64,000 bases of DNA from Thelephora terrestris (GCA_015956445.1 WIUZ02000017.1:62001-126000); one strand, 5' to 3'. Counted from the stretch's first letter, positions 42,973 to 57,379 are shown. The notes: a model not told the origin generated them from the letters alone. Numbers and translations are program-made.

Positions 42973-43478
42973 ATTGTTATATTTCTTCTTCACTTGTAGT
43001 AGGAACTTGCAAATGGCATCAGCGTCAAGATTGTGTTGTCTAGTTTGGGCACAGGATGGGAGATGTATGACCTCTCAATATCATATTAATATCTTACACA
43101 CTCTTTAACTCCTCCACAATGCCTTTCTCAATCTCTAGCAACACTGCGGGCCCTTGTCCAGCAGAGCACACTTTGAGAGGAATACCGACAGATAGAAAAA
43201 TGTGTTTTTTGAATTGTTTGGCTACCAGGCACACACAATGAACGCCCCGGGAAGAATAGAAGAAAAATCATCAGCAATCAGTCGAGAACATGCTCCCGCA
43301 CCAGTAGAAAAGAAGGAAGCCCACCCAGCCTTTGAGACGTTGAAAATGCTGCATCTGAATCTGCAGATCAAAAGAGGGCGCTTACTGTTGCTGTGCTCCC
43401 CTCATATACCTTTATTCCAAACCCTGATTCAGCCCAACGACAGGAATGCTGCATGCAGTCGGCGTCCAAAACGTACGG
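42973..43478. other. 3' flank of the Plavaka gene, no gene seen
   Basis: AT-richer sequence without a supported frame. If the transposon end lies here I could not recognise it. Confidence 0.4.
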
Positions 43479-44499
43479 TGAACTGCTACTATCCGGGTGG
43501 AGTCGGGACACGACCAGAATAGCAGAAGTGGGGGTGAGGGGTCGCCGGTTGTGCAGAGGTCGGGAAGGGGAGAGAAGCTAGACAGAGGAGGGGGAACCAC
43601 GGTAGGTCGCGACGTTGTCGGGACGAGAGAGGAAAACTCCGTACTAGCAAACTCCTGCTAGACGATGACGATGGGCTAGGGGGCTAGTGGACGATGGGCT
43701 AGTAGGCTAGGGGGCTATTGGAACTATGGGGCTAGTGGACTCGATGTCAGAGCGAGGAGCTGGAGGTTTTCGATGATCAGGTCGTTCAGGCGGAAGGGAG
43801 AAGAGGTGTGAAGAGGCCCGGGGGTTTCTTGTTCGTTCAACTAGCTAGTACAGGGTATTTATAGGTAAAGACAGCGCGATCTACGCGAAAGAGATGGGAA
43901 AAGTAGCGAACAAATGGAGAAACGGTGGGAGAATAAGAACAGGTAGATAGAAGGGGATAAACTAGAGTCCGACGCAGGGTAGGGAGACGAACGGTTCATC
44001 GGGAGGCCGGAACGAGGCTGGGACAGGTCTTACCGAGAGGATGGAGCGATCGTGAGAAACAGGACCGAAAGGGGAAGTCTACGGGTTCGAGATCAAAAGA
44101 TCGTAACCGGGCAGGAGAGCGGGAGCAGTCGAAGATGATTGGCGAGCGAGAGGGAACGAGTCGACACGTGTCTAGACTGAAGGGAACCGGACCGAGGGAG
44201 GGGACACGTCATCTCGACGAGATAAGGGATCGGGAGACATCGGCCGATCACAACATCACGTGCCGTTCGGGGAGGACGGCCACGGAGGCAGAAACAGCGT
44301 GCGATGATGCGCGTCGAAGGGATCGCGGGAACGGCTCGATGATCGGGACGTCAAGTGGGCATGACCCTCCCGTGACCGATCAAGGGGTCGTTGGCTCGCG
44401 TAGTCAGTAGCTAGCGGGGTAGGGAGGTAGGGACTGGGGACTAGCACTAGATTTGAAGGTCGCACGAATAGACAGCGGGTCAACGGGTGGCATCGCACA
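43479..44499. repeat. Probable solo LTR of a related Gypsy family
   Basis: About 1,021 bp with TGAACT at the left and CGCACA at the right end, nearly the length of the intact LTR at 18161-19183 (1,023 bp, also starting TGAACT). It is purine-rich with many gtcgggac words like that LTR, and has a TATAAATA on the minus strand near 43857, at a comparable distance from the end. No target-site duplication was found and overall sequence differs, so the call is tentative. It contains degenerate gatgggctag repeats near 43670-43740. Confidence 0.45.
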
Positions 44500-44521
44500 A
44501 GCCCAGTTGCGAGCCAGGTGT

Positions 44522-44572
44522 TGTTGCAAATAAAATAAAGTAATCATAATGAATGATAATTCATTTTAAGCG
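44522..44572 (+). repeat. Left terminal inverted repeat (51 bp)
   Basis: Begins tgttgcaaataaaataaa and ends tcattttaagcg; its reverse complement is found at 50757-50807 with six mismatches. Confidence 0.85.
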
Positions 44573-45234
44573 AAAGGCAGTTTACCAATGTTGGTTTTGG
44601 GCTTTGTCTCCGAGGAGTCCTGATCGCCTTCGGTTTTCTCTGATAACTTGGAGTTGCCATTGAGACCGGCGGGGTCATGGTTTGGCTAGAGAGGCGGGGA
44701 GGTGCATTGCTTTGGAGGTGAGGGGGTTGTTGGGGGTGAGCTGAGACTCCAAGGGAGCTGAGGAGTGCGGCATCACTCGGAGAACAGCAACAACGGCGAA
44801 GGAACAGCAGGCAGGGAGTGTCGAAAGAGTGGAGGCCTTTGGTCTCATGTTTGTGAGATTCTAGGCATCCCGCAATTGGTGTTTCTCCTCCATGGCATTG
44901 ACCTTCCTGCATTGCACGACCAAGGACTGCCACGCAGATGAGAGTCACCCTGCGACGCCCATCTTACGAACTCACTAGTAGAAAAATCAGCCAATCAGTT
45001 GGTAGGGGAAGTACGGACCCTCACCGCGATCAACGCAGGGATCGGGAAATGCCAATCAGCGAGGGATGAACCGGAACTGAGCGACACAAAGGGCCAGGAT
45101 TGGTATCCTGGTTGTAATCCTCTGCCAGTGGTGATTTTGAAAGCACTCGTTATGGAGTGCGATGAGATCCGAGTGGCGAGCGCCTTGCCTGAACACAGCA
45201 TGAAACTGAGGGGAGAAGCTGCCATTATAGACTT

Positions 45235-45567
45235 ACTGCAGAGCTATTCGAGGGCGATGACGACACGTACGATGAATTGGAACACGGCCAATCCCGATCT
45301 CGAGGGACCATTGTTGGACTGTTTGATTCTCTCGAGATGCGTGGACGAACACTTTTGCTCATGGACTTGCAAGACGAGGACTCGGACGATATGGATGATT
45401 CCAAGATCTTCTCCAGAGGCGTATCTCCGATCGGCTCACCTCTGCTCGTGCCACAAGATCCTCCCGCTCACATTCACAGTCTCGGAAGCGAGCTTGGAAG
45501 TGAATATAGGGACGATATGGACTTTTCCCCAGATTCGTCCTTGTGGTCGTTCGGAAACACAACGTGA
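45235..45567 (+). pseudogene. Unidentified acidic coding fragment inside the TIR element
   Basis: An open stretch reading ELFEGDDDTYDELEHGQSRS, then GTIVGLFDSLEMRGRTLLL, ending in a Ser/Asp-rich tail and a stop at 45565-45567. Its composition looks like real protein, but I recognise no family and see no start codon at its beginning, so it is probably a captured exon. The rest of 44573-46534 holds short frames without recognisable content. Confidence 0.4.
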
Positions 45568-46534
45568 ACTTTCTTCGGGGTGGCCTCCAATCTCCTGATC
45601 GTGTCCAAGATGTGTAAGATCCAGAATTCGCCATTGGACGAGACTCCCGTAACTCTCGATGCCTTCTCATTCGCGCCTTCGAGTCTTTGAGGAGACTCGA
45701 GAGATTTAGCAAAACACGTAGATAGAGAGAGAAGAACTCACTGCATCATATGTCATGGTTAAGTCCACCACATAGCACCCCCTACTCACTAAGGAGCAAT
45801 TATGCGCAAACGAGGTTGCGATGGAGGGATGATTTGATCGATCTGGCTCGGCGCGGCAAGACCGAAGACTTGTCGCAAACTTGGACGAGTGTCACCGCGA
45901 CAGTACCACAACCCTCCCACTCCGTCTATTCGCCACCCACCACACCCTCGAATTTAACTCGAGATCCACGCTCCATCTTATGACTCGATGGGTTCCGGTG
46001 CGGGCGCCCACACCAGACCACGCTGGACTGACTTCGAGGTCCCCGGCTCCCTGCTCCTGCTATTTGCGCCCCATTCGACACCGAAAATCCACCATACCCT
46101 CCTCCCGCCTGTCATCCTCCCCAAACCCCACCCAGCCATACGTGAATATGTTCCCTTCTTGCCAACATGGGCTAGAAGGCAGCGACGAAGCCCGGACCCT
46201 CCCTCATACGGTCGTACACCTGGGCGGCCAATTCCACTCGACTAGTGTGGTCTCATCCGAGTTCACATGGCAACAAGTGACCGAACTCCCACAGTCCGCT
46301 GGGACTGGCACCGTCTGAATTCTTGGAACGAAAAGAACGTACTCATGATCTTCCTCGTTTATCCGGGGGGTCGAACAGAACTTTTTTCCAGGCTCTTGAT
46401 ATCCTATCCGTGTATCTGACCTCCTCTCCCGTTGCCCCATTAAACAAGGAATACGTGGAAGTAGAAACTCCCCTTTAGTAAGGCTTCTTTTTGTAGTTTC
46501 TGCATGCCGATTCACGAAACATTCACCTAGCACT

Positions 46535-47450
46535 TATATCTATTTCTACGAAGACGAGCGGGCGACCAGGGGCGACCTGGCCATCTACGTGGGTTCTGTA
46601 CCAACCGAAAATCTCGCCAGCTTCCCAGATAAACTTCACGCCAGTCTTGCTCGTATCGCCAAAGGAGACCTGGACATGGAACGTATGGCGATGGTGATAA
46701 ATCATGACGTGAGGAAGCATATTGAGGGTGACGGCAACCCGTTGCCTTTCTTCATCGGGTTCGACCACGTCCAGGTTCGGAGACCGTTATACTCACCATC
46801 GATCGGCCCTTCTGACTCGTGAACCCAGTCCGACTTCGTCACTGTATCAGCGTATGTCACGATGAGCGCTATTCCGAACCACTTACGCCCGTTTGTCACT
46901 CTTTATCTCTCGCGCAGGACCACAAGCTCTGACGAACTTCGACAGACACATCTCGACATACGTCTCCTCATTTTTTTCTCTCCCTGTCAAGTGCTCAAAT
47001 GGTGAACGCCTGTCCCATGAAGAGGTCGTTAACAAGCTTGACGACGAGACTGTCGCGTATGGAGCCGAGTCGGGTGCAAGCAACATGTTCGAGGAGTTGC
47101 TCCGTGTAAGCATCAAGGTCGAGAAGGACCGGTATGAAACCGCGGTGCGATGGTTGAAAGACCTGTTCTACGGTAGCGAATTCGACAAGGAAAGGTGAGC
47201 AATCGACAACCACCCCGCTTCCCATGTGGCGTGCCTCACCTTGCGGTCAACAAGACTGCAGATCACCCTTGCGAAGATACAGCAGTCCCTCCCGGAGATG
47301 AAACGGAGCGGCAATACGGTGCTGAGCGCCATAGCATCCGAGCAATTGTACGATGAAACTTCAACCCCTCGAGCAGGAACGGTCCTCAAGCAGGCGGAAT
47401 TCATCCCTGGATTACTCCAGCAACTCCAAAGTGATCCTATAAATTTCGTC
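46535..47450 (+). pseudogene. M16 (insulinase-like) peptidase fragments
   Basis: First piece: YIYFYEDERATRGDLAIYVG, then KGDLDMERMAMVINHDVRKH. Second piece: FFSLPVKCSNGERLSHEEVV, NKLDDETVAYGAES, FEELLRVSIKVEKDRYETAV, LKDLFYGSEFDKER, and after a short intron LQITLAKIQQSLPEMKRSGN. These match the middle and the start of the C-terminal half of the large fungal M16 metalloproteases, in correct order, but the stretch normally between them and both termini are missing. The HxxEH zinc site is not present. Host gene pieces carried inside the TIR element. Confidence 0.72.
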
Positions 47451-48006
47451 CCCCGAGACCAACGGCGACAACCCGGCCCCTTTCCCGTTCGAAACGGACG
47501 TGAACCGATCGCACTACGGCTGGAGGACATACGCAATCGGGAGGGCACAACCAGGGAACTGTTTGTTCGTCCCCGTTTCCTGTCCCTGCAGCGACGAAAT
47601 CGGACCGTTGAGGCATCTCATTCGCTCGCCATCTCCGATCAAAGGCCCAGCAAGGTTTTTTTCTCGTCCATGCTACCACCCACATCAAGTACTTTGAGAT
47701 GGGACTTGGCGGGCTGAGGCTGTCACTCGGTGCCTTTGATGGTAAGTGCTTGTTTCTAATACTCAGTTTCGGTCATAGTTATAACAATGGATTAATTCCC
47801 CAGAGTCGTTGAGGCCCTCATACTCGGTACTGCTGAGCAGCGCCAGGCTGTCGCCGCCCCCTAGCACCCAGTGTTCTCATCAACCTCAAGCACCCCTGCA
47901 ATATATAAGATTCGTACGCCCACGATATCATACAAACTCCCTTGGACCTTGCACGTGAGCCGATTCATTTGTCGAGGTCTCAAACCGAATTATCTCTCTT
48001 ACAGTA

Positions 48007-48230
48007 GCTCAATTATCTACTTCCATAGTTACCAACCCGTGCCACGCGGCCTTTGTCAGGCTCTTGTGGAACGTGAACAAACTACCCTTCGTCTCATTGG
48101 TGTGCGCGCTGTCCAGAGCGTCATGACTGATCGCAAAGTTGTTGCTTTCGAGATCGCCGAACCTGTTAGTGATATCGACCGACACGTGGGGTGTCTCCAT
48201 CGAAGGTATTCTCATCAAGGACGTTATCGC
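48007..48230 (+). pseudogene. Stomatin/SPFH (band 7) fragment, frameshifted
   Basis: Reads QALVEREQTTLRLIGVRAVQ then SVMTDRKVVAFEIAE in one frame, and continues WGVSIEGILIKDV in another. This is the conserved band-7 core of stomatin-like proteins, membrane scaffold proteins of the SPFH group. The frame change in the middle and the lack of the hydrophobic N-terminus show it is a broken copy. Upstream, SIVTNPCHAAF may be the preceding exon. Confidence 0.68.
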
Positions 48231-48803
48231 TGCCCGACATCCTTACCGCCACTCCTCATTGGCCTCTGTCACCTCTCCCACCTTCAACCCCTCTCCTTCT
48301 ACCAATGCTATTACTCTCCCGCGTTGCCTCGCTGCACCCCACTCCAAGCAATCACGACTGTACGTACTCTCGTCAGACAGCACCACTGTGATGCTCACCG
48401 CATGCACCCTCGTGCTCCGACTCGCACTCGTTCCATTTGCTTACAACCCTTCTAACGGCACACTTTCCACCAAGTTCCTTCCCACCCTTGCATGTCATCA
48501 CCGCCCTCACCCTGAATTTTTCCCCGCTTGGCACCAGTGCCTTCTATTTATAAACTCAACCCTCAAACGTGGCAGGAATGGTTGGTTTCGTGACGTGTAA
48601 GGTTTCTTTGCTCTGCGTGGTGATGAATGCTCACAGTGATACCCAGCCCAGCCATTCACCCGCCCATGCCACACATGGCATGAAGACCCGAGAAGCCTGG
48701 ATCATGGGGGGTCTTGGCGCGAGTCAACCCTTGGGTGCCAAAACTGAAATAATGAAGGCTTCCGCATATAAGGTCATTGAGGCAATACCCTTGAGCCCCC
48801 AGG

Positions 48804-50460
48804 ATGGTTTCTACCAACATCATTGATCACGCTGACTCTTCCGATGACTCTGCTGAGCACCTCTCCTCCGCTGTCTCACCATATAGCCCTGAAGAACTTG
48901 CTCAACTTGTCAAGGTCACCATACTTGTCACCTTCTGCAAACGACCGCTAACATCTTACATTGCAGAAGCTACAGATAGAGAATGCAGACTATCGAGCTC
49001 AGCTGCGAAAGTTCACATCGGGTGCAAGTGCGGGTGCGAGTACTGTTCCTGGATCTGCCTCTGTCTCCTCCTCCTCCAATCCGCTTGAACGCCATACAGA
49101 GGACTTTGACCAACTTGGCCGCTCATTCACTGTTCTCTATGAGATATGGCCACGCCCCACTCACCTCTCCCAACCCTTCCCTGAAAACCTTCGTGAAATC
49201 GGACCTTGGCACGCTCGACGCTACACCAATGAACAAACAAAACGCGAGGCGATAATTGCAGAGGTGTACAGCTTCATACCTTCCCACTTTCACAAGTTTC
49301 TCGAGACGTCCCCATTCTTCGCTTCTAAGGTATGTGCGACCTGCTTTCCTTGACTATATTTTTACACTAATGTTGTTCAGTTTCTTGCTGGTGCAGATTC
49401 CATGCGATCTTATTTCATCAGCAACATCCGCAAGAATGCCCGGGACATCTTTCCAGTTGATGTAGGGCGAGGTGCTTTTGCAAAAAGTCGCAAGCGTTCT
49501 GAAATCCCAGAGATCATGGCTCTGTTGCAAAACCCCAATAAACCAGGCGAAACCTACCCAAGGTATCCGTCTGTTATATATAGGGACGGCGTCATCAGGG
49601 GGAACAATATCTTTGGAAGTTCAACCATTGTGAATGTGAGACGGTTTCTCTTTCTCATTCACAATCCTGAACGTTTCAACAGATATTGAAGGCTATATTT
49701 CTTGGCCCAACGTCAGTGAACCGTGAGGCTGGAGCAACACGATCTGGTCCGAAGCCTCTTGCCGTCCGCCTAGAGCTCACGTCGTTGACTGCTGGGTCCG
49801 TTGCAATGGCGGCAATCTTGGTGAGCATTAACCCCGCACTCCTACTCCTACTAATGATTTCTTCCTAGGCACGCTTTATACTCTCCAATGACCTCCTATT
49901 TCAGGAAGTCGGGGCCGAATCCCATATCAAGTACCACGAAGATTTTAACCACTACAAGCAACTCATCTTGGACAACTTTGACTCTCCTGGAATGACCGCC
50001 ACATTCAACCGACTAAACTGGGAGGTTCTCGGCAATGCACCTCCATCAGATGATCCTATAGTTGATGGCGACAACGGTGATTTGCACAACTCTGAGGAGG
50101 ATCAAATGCGGGCGGAACTTTGGGGAGAACCTGGTTTGTCTCTCGCAAGCCTGCCTCTCCTGTTGCTAATATCTTTCTGTTCTATTTGTAGAAAACTCGA
50201 ACAGTGTGCCTTCCCTACAACCTCCAGAACCGAGTCCAACTCCACCCCTCCCCCCATCTCCAATCCAAGCCCAGCAACCAGAAGTCTCACCCACGACCAC
50301 CGCTGCTGAGCCTGAAGTCATTCCGCAGGTGAAGAAAACGCGCGCTCGAAAGGGTAAAGTAACGGTGAATGTCGTTGTGGAAGGAGATGTTACTGCAGGA
50401 GATGACACTGCAGGAGCTGCAAAGCCAAGGAAGACAAGGCAGCGTACGAACCGTCCCTAG
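48804..50460 (+). CDS. Intact gene of a fungal family of unknown function, in the TIR element
   Basis: Six exons (48804-48914, 48967-49329, 49381-49635, 49683-49820, 49869-50133, 50192-50460) give 466 codons with matching phases. The N-terminus has a short coiled coil (KLQIENADYRAQLRKF) and a Ser-rich stretch. The core has a pattern I know from mushroom-specific proteins near mobile DNA: REAGATRSGPKPLAVRLELT, SVAMAAILARFILSNDLLFQ, GAESHIKYHEDFNHYKQLI. A Pro-rich part and a basic tail (KKTRARKGK, KPRKTRQRTNR) follow, which may bind DNA or direct nuclear import. It may correspond to DUF6698; I cannot confirm that. No catalytic motif of a known transposase is evident. Being intact beside broken neighbours, it is probably the gene that belongs to the element. 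Confidence 0.75.
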
Positions 50461-50756
50461 GCATTCTTGATCAGCCAGAAATTTATGTACCCATTGCACC
50501 TGGATGTTCCGTAGGCGGTGTTGAGATGGAATTGCAATTGAATTGGTATTCCCCTCATGAGATTATTGTTGATTGGTCATTGATTATAATTGAATTTTTC
50601 TTCTCTGCGGTGTGATTGAAGTTTGACTCCCATCAGATTAACATTCAATTGAGATTGGATTATTATTTCTTGTCGTCGGATTGGCGTTCAATTGAAATCA
50701 GATTATTATTGGACCTTTCTGATTGTATTCAAATATAATAAATCTGCCCGAAAATC

Positions 50757-50807
50757 CGCTTAAAATGAATTACAATCCATTATAATTATTTTATTTTATT
50801 TGCGACA
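50757..50807 (-). repeat. Right terminal inverted repeat (51 bp)
   Basis: Reverse complement of 44522-44572 at 45 of 51 positions. Just inside it (50520-50720) are repeated AT-rich words such as ttcaattga and gattattatt, as in subterminal regions of DNA transposons. Confidence 0.85.
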
Positions 50808-50863
50808 TATAGTGGAAAGATCTAAGTAGGGGGTGAAATGTATTTCCTGTCACAAATAAATAG

Positions 50864-53205
<2,342 letters not shown>

Positions 53206-53390
53206 GTCTCTACCCGTAGCACACATCTCCCGGATCTCTTTTTTCTTGTCTTCACGGCAAATCGGACCTGAATGTTTTTATCTACTAGCACACGATCGTA
53301 CACGCTGTAGCCTACACTCTTTACACCGAGATCTTTCCGACCTTGAACTCCCGTAACCACTTCACTGGTCAGTCTCAACTCAACCCTGCT

Positions 53391-55369
53391 CTAGAACCTG
53401 ACGGCAGGCGAGTTCTCCACTCCTTCGATTGACACCTTGTGCCCCACAAGGGTCCTGATGTTGCTGATCCCGTATCTGATCATCGTGGGTCGTTCAAGAC
53501 CGATACCCCATCCGTGGACGTGGACGTCTTTGGGGAATCCCATGGGTTCTAGCATTTCGGGTCTGAACATTCCACTGTTCCCGACCTCAACCCATTTCTT
53601 GAGCTGAGGATGGAAGGCGAAGATCTCGAGTGAAGGTTCGGTGTATGGGTTGTAGGCGGGTTTAAACCTGAGGTTTTCGATTCCCATCTTCTTGAAGAAG
53701 ACTCGCATGAACCCTAGGGAAATGGATCAGCTCGGCAGAAACAAGGATTCGCTCCTCTGACCGCTCACCGATTAGATCCGCGAGCGTTAAGTTTCTATCC
53801 GCGACGACGCCCTCCACCTGATGGAACTCCGCCAAGTGTGTAGCATCCATCGTCTCGTTCCTGAACACCCTGTCTATACTGAACAGCTTGGCCGGCCTGA
53901 ACCCATCCTTTCTCTTGGCCGCCGTCACCTCACCCGCAATTACACCTTCGGTCTCTTCGTCAAAATCCTCCCCTCTGCACTTGGCAGCGAGTTTCCAGAG
54001 CATCGCGGCCGATGAGGCCGTGGTGTGTGTCCGGAGAAGGAGTTTGCGGGATTCTGCATCTGACCAGGGAGCGCGGTAGCCTAGCGAGCCGTACCCGCCT
54101 GATTCGTGTACCTTGGCTACACGGTCGTAATATTTTTTGGGTGGTGGAAGGGACGTCGATGGATCTGATTCCCTCGCGATCAGAGTCTACGAGAGCGTGA
54201 GAGAGGCGAATGTGGAGTACCTGAGAGGTAGAAAGTGTCTTGTACTTCACGAGCGGGGTGTTGCTGAGGTACGAACAAGGCATCGAAACACCAGAAACCG
54301 GATTCGACGAAAGATGACGTTGGCATTTCGAAGAATCTATCGGTCAAAAGTCAGTTGACTCTGGGGAGGCGTCGGAGGGTTACTTTGCATACCCCATTTC
54401 CAGGAAGATATCCCTGATCTCTTCTCGCACTTTTAGTAGCGGGTGGAACGCTCCCCCGTTTGGAAGGGCACCTTCGGCTTCGAAGTTGTATTTTTTGAAC
54501 GTAGAAGTTTTCCATGATCCCCTAACCATCGGCGATTAGCAGGTTATCCCTGGGGTTAACACTTTGAAGGTCTACTGACGACGCAATCATGTCCGCCGTA
54601 AGATCAGTTTCCGGCTTCTCGACCGAGGTGCTGAAGTTCGATCCCTTGTGTACAGTGAACCACTGTCCCTTTCTGCGCCTAGGTTAGCCACAAGGCCAGA
54701 AAATTATTCCACTTGCTGGCACACTTTTGAGTAATCAACTTCCGTTTCCTAAGATCGGCCAAAGCTTTCTCTCCTTCCTTGAGCGTTCCAGTAGAATCGA
54801 CTTCCCGAAGTTCTAACTGCGTCCTGTCCTCAATCGAAGCGACCTTTCAATAAGACCGCAAGGGTGAATAATTGTATAAACCCCCCTTCTCGAATCCTGA
54901 TATGAAGGCGTACCAGTTTGACGAAGCCATCTCCTTCTTTCCCGATCCATTTTGCTTTGAAAGCCCTGCCTTGTCCCACAGATGCGGATTCTTTGCCGAG
55001 GGCCTCTTGCAATCCTTGCGGAGTCACAGGTGCACCCTCTCCTTTCATCGGCAAAGCACCCCACACGCGGGCTTCATGAGAACCCTCGATGGCGATATGC
55101 GCGCCTTCTTGGGTTAACACATGGGAGAGGGTTTCGTGAAACTCTATCGTGACCATCTACAAGAACCTGATTAAGAATATCTCCACTTCGAATCATAGAC
55201 CTCGCACCTCTCGGCTAAGCAACGAGTTCAGCGCGCCGAGGATCGCGATCTGAGCTTCATGGGTAACAGCCGCATCTGTGTGTCTGGGTAATACGAGCGT
55301 CCTGGTATCTTGAATCGTTCCGTGAGAATACAAGGTATCAAGGATGAGCTGCTGGATTTCTTCAGCCAT
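53391..55369 (-). CDS. FRS2: Phenylalanine-tRNA ligase alpha subunit, cytosolic
   Basis: Charges tRNA-Phe in the cytosol as an alpha2-beta2 enzyme; this subunit holds the class II catalytic core. The start ([17 protein letters not shown], 55369) opens the N-terminal winged-helix part, followed after an intron by [20 protein letters not shown] and [11 protein letters not shown]. The core contains [49 protein letters not shown] and the motif 3 segment [16 protein letters not shown] near the end. Several short introns are present; one near 53.7 kb separates LADLIG from [10 protein letters not shown]. It shares a 123-bp divergent promoter region with PEX2. All expected parts of the family seem present. 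Confidence 0.9.
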
Positions 55370-55492
55370 GCTCAACTTTTGGAGATAACGGACAACTTCC
55401 AAAATGACTCGCACGTGAGGCTGAAGCGGTCAAGAGTGCCGAGTTCACGTGACTGCGGAAGGTGCAGCACCCCCCACCGGAACGCGACGTCC

Positions 55493-57018
55493 ATGACGGA
55501 AAGTTGGGAAGAAATATGGGAAAGATCCCAATCGCCTCTTGAGACCATCCGAAACTCGGTTTCGGCTCTTGCTTCTCCATCTCAGAGGGTTCTTCGCGTC
55601 AGTCAGCTGGATGCGGAGTCGTTGGATGCAGAACTCGTTCAGCTGCTGCAAGAGCCGATCACCAAGGCACTCTCGGTCGTCAACGTACGTCTCCAAAATC
55701 CATCCCAGAAAATGTGGATAATCACCCTTGGTTCCTAGTCTGCGTTAAAGTCGAGATTCGACCCCGAGCTTGCTCTGATCATCCAGCTGACATTGTACAA
55801 ACTATCTGTGTGGGACTCCGGTGCAACATATGGCGCAAAACTCCAGGACTTGCGGTATCGCGTCCCATCTACGCCGGGGACAGTTCTAACCGGTGCGTCC
55901 ATATCCTTTCTTCCATTTCTCCGAAGGTTCTCGTCTCAACACCGACGCAGCGTCCGGACTCCCCCGTAATCGACTCCTTCTCCACGGTTTCATCACCGTC
56001 CTCGTCCCGTACTTTCATACGCGACTGAGGAACAACGCCATGTCGAACGCCTGGCCTGAAGCACCATCCTCTGACAGACGGCGGAAACTTTGGGACTGGA
56101 TGTCCAGCGTCGAATCCACCCATGCTGCGTTGAGTCTGGCGTCCTTTGTCGTCTTCTTGTGGAACGGCAGGTACGTATACATTCCCTTATACCACACCTA
56201 TGTTTGCTGATTATCTTTTGTGGTACAGGTACCGGACACTCACCGATCGGCTATTCCGAATGCGACTCGTACCGGCCCGGAAGCTGGTCAAGAGGAATGT
56301 GAGCTATGAGTTCATGAACCGCCAGATGGTCTGGCACGCCTTCACTGTAAGCAATCTTAGAGCGCACCACCCACGTCTGCGGTGCCTCACTTACCCCTAT
56401 CCGTGACAGGAATTCTTAATCTTCATCCTACCACTAATAAATACCCGCACTCTCCGCCGTCGCTTTGCCCGTCTCGCTGCACAAGTGAAACCCATATCCT
56501 TAACATCTCTTCTGCCCTTCCGCACCAATGTTAATGTTCTTCCTATACCACCGCACAACGACGACGCTCCGGCACCCGCAGAGACGAAAGGACCCTACTG
56601 GAGCTTATCCGAAGACCAATGCGCCATTTGCGCAGAGAACGCGTCATATAACCTAAACTTCGCTGATTCCGCCAACGCCTTGACGGCTCTTTCGTCCGTA
56701 GCCCCGAACTTAGCCCCAGAGCACGACCCAGACAGCATCGAGCCTCCCCAATTTCCAATAACCACCCCGTACATCTCCACATGCGGACACGTCTATTGCT
56801 ATTACTGTATAGCTGACCGGATGCTTCGAGTTGCGGATGAAAGGGACGGGGAAGTGCATGGATGGGAGTGTTTGAGGTGCACGCAGGTGGTCAGGGGTGC
56901 TGAGAGAGTGGAAATGGAGGTTGAGGAGGGTAGCGCCGAGTTTGATTTCAGTGAGATGTCTGGCTCGATTACGAGCTACAGTGAACCTCTAACAGACGAA
57001 CACGAGGGGTCTTTGTGA
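55493..57018 (+). CDS. PEX2: Peroxin-2, RING-type E3 ligase of the peroxisome membrane
   Basis: Five exons (55493-55684, 55739-55892, 55951-56170, 56229-56346, 56410-57018) give 430 codons. The N-terminal Pex2/Pex12 domain reads VSQLDAESLDAELVQLLQEP, LIIQLTLYKLSVWDSGA, YGAKLQDLRY, then membrane helices and NVSYEFMNRQMVWHAFTEFL. The C-terminal RING has CAIC, CGHVYCYYC and CLRC, with a long spacer between the first pair and the CGH. Together with PEX10 and PEX12 the protein forms the retrotranslocation channel and ubiquitin ligase for the import receptor Pex5. PEX10 is the other RING peroxin considered; RVLRVSQLDAE and the tail favour PEX2. Confidence 0.88.
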
Positions 57019-57379
57019 ACTCCCCGAATGCTTTAACCTATCGAATAAAATATACCTTTTATAAATCGGCCAGCCGTCTATACAGGACCTTGGAAACTAC
57101 AGAATCTATTATCAAACAAGGAGTAGTGTAGCAGGAGAACGAACGCCAGTTTCGAAAATGCGAAGAGAATTTTGGTAACAGGCACCGATTGGTACACTCA
57201 TGCGCGGAGATGAATAAAAATACAGAATTGATGGCAGAGGGGGTGTGTGGGTGCGTATCAAACGCGAGAAACAGGCATATCCGTATCGAGCAGGGAAGCG
57301 AAGAGACCAAAATGAAACAGTGGAACGAATCTTACGGGACACGAGACAACGAATGTCTTTTAACGGGAGCACGTCGGAA
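57019..57379. other. Convergent 3' region between PEX2 and the HMG-box gene
   Basis: About 360 bp with no supported gene; an AATAAAATATA-like signal lies about 25 bp after the PEX2 stop. Confidence 0.5.

Larger units (their letters stand above)
44522..50807 (+). mobile_element. 6.3-kb TIR element carrying an intact gene and host-gene fragments
   Basis: Bounded by 51-bp inverted repeats, 44522-44572 and 50757-50807, matching at 45 of 51 positions. The right end has AT-rich subterminal sequence. Inside, in order on +: an acidic unknown fragment, pieces of an M16 peptidase, a stomatin piece, and an intact 466-codon gene (48804-50460) ending about 300 bp from the right repeat. No known transposase is recognised. 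No target-site duplication was found, so the exact termini are open. The arrangement is that of a composite or Pack-type DNA transposon. Confidence 0.65.

Noticed and set aside
44544-44948. 134-codon minus frame at the left end of the TIR element
   Set aside because: Overlaps the terminal repeat and has no recognisable domain; may contain a captured scrap, but cannot be supported.
46702-46899. Minus-strand frame with a peptidase-like phrase (VTYADTVTKSDW)
   Set aside because: The overlapping + strand carries clear M16 coding sense; the minus reading has no further support.
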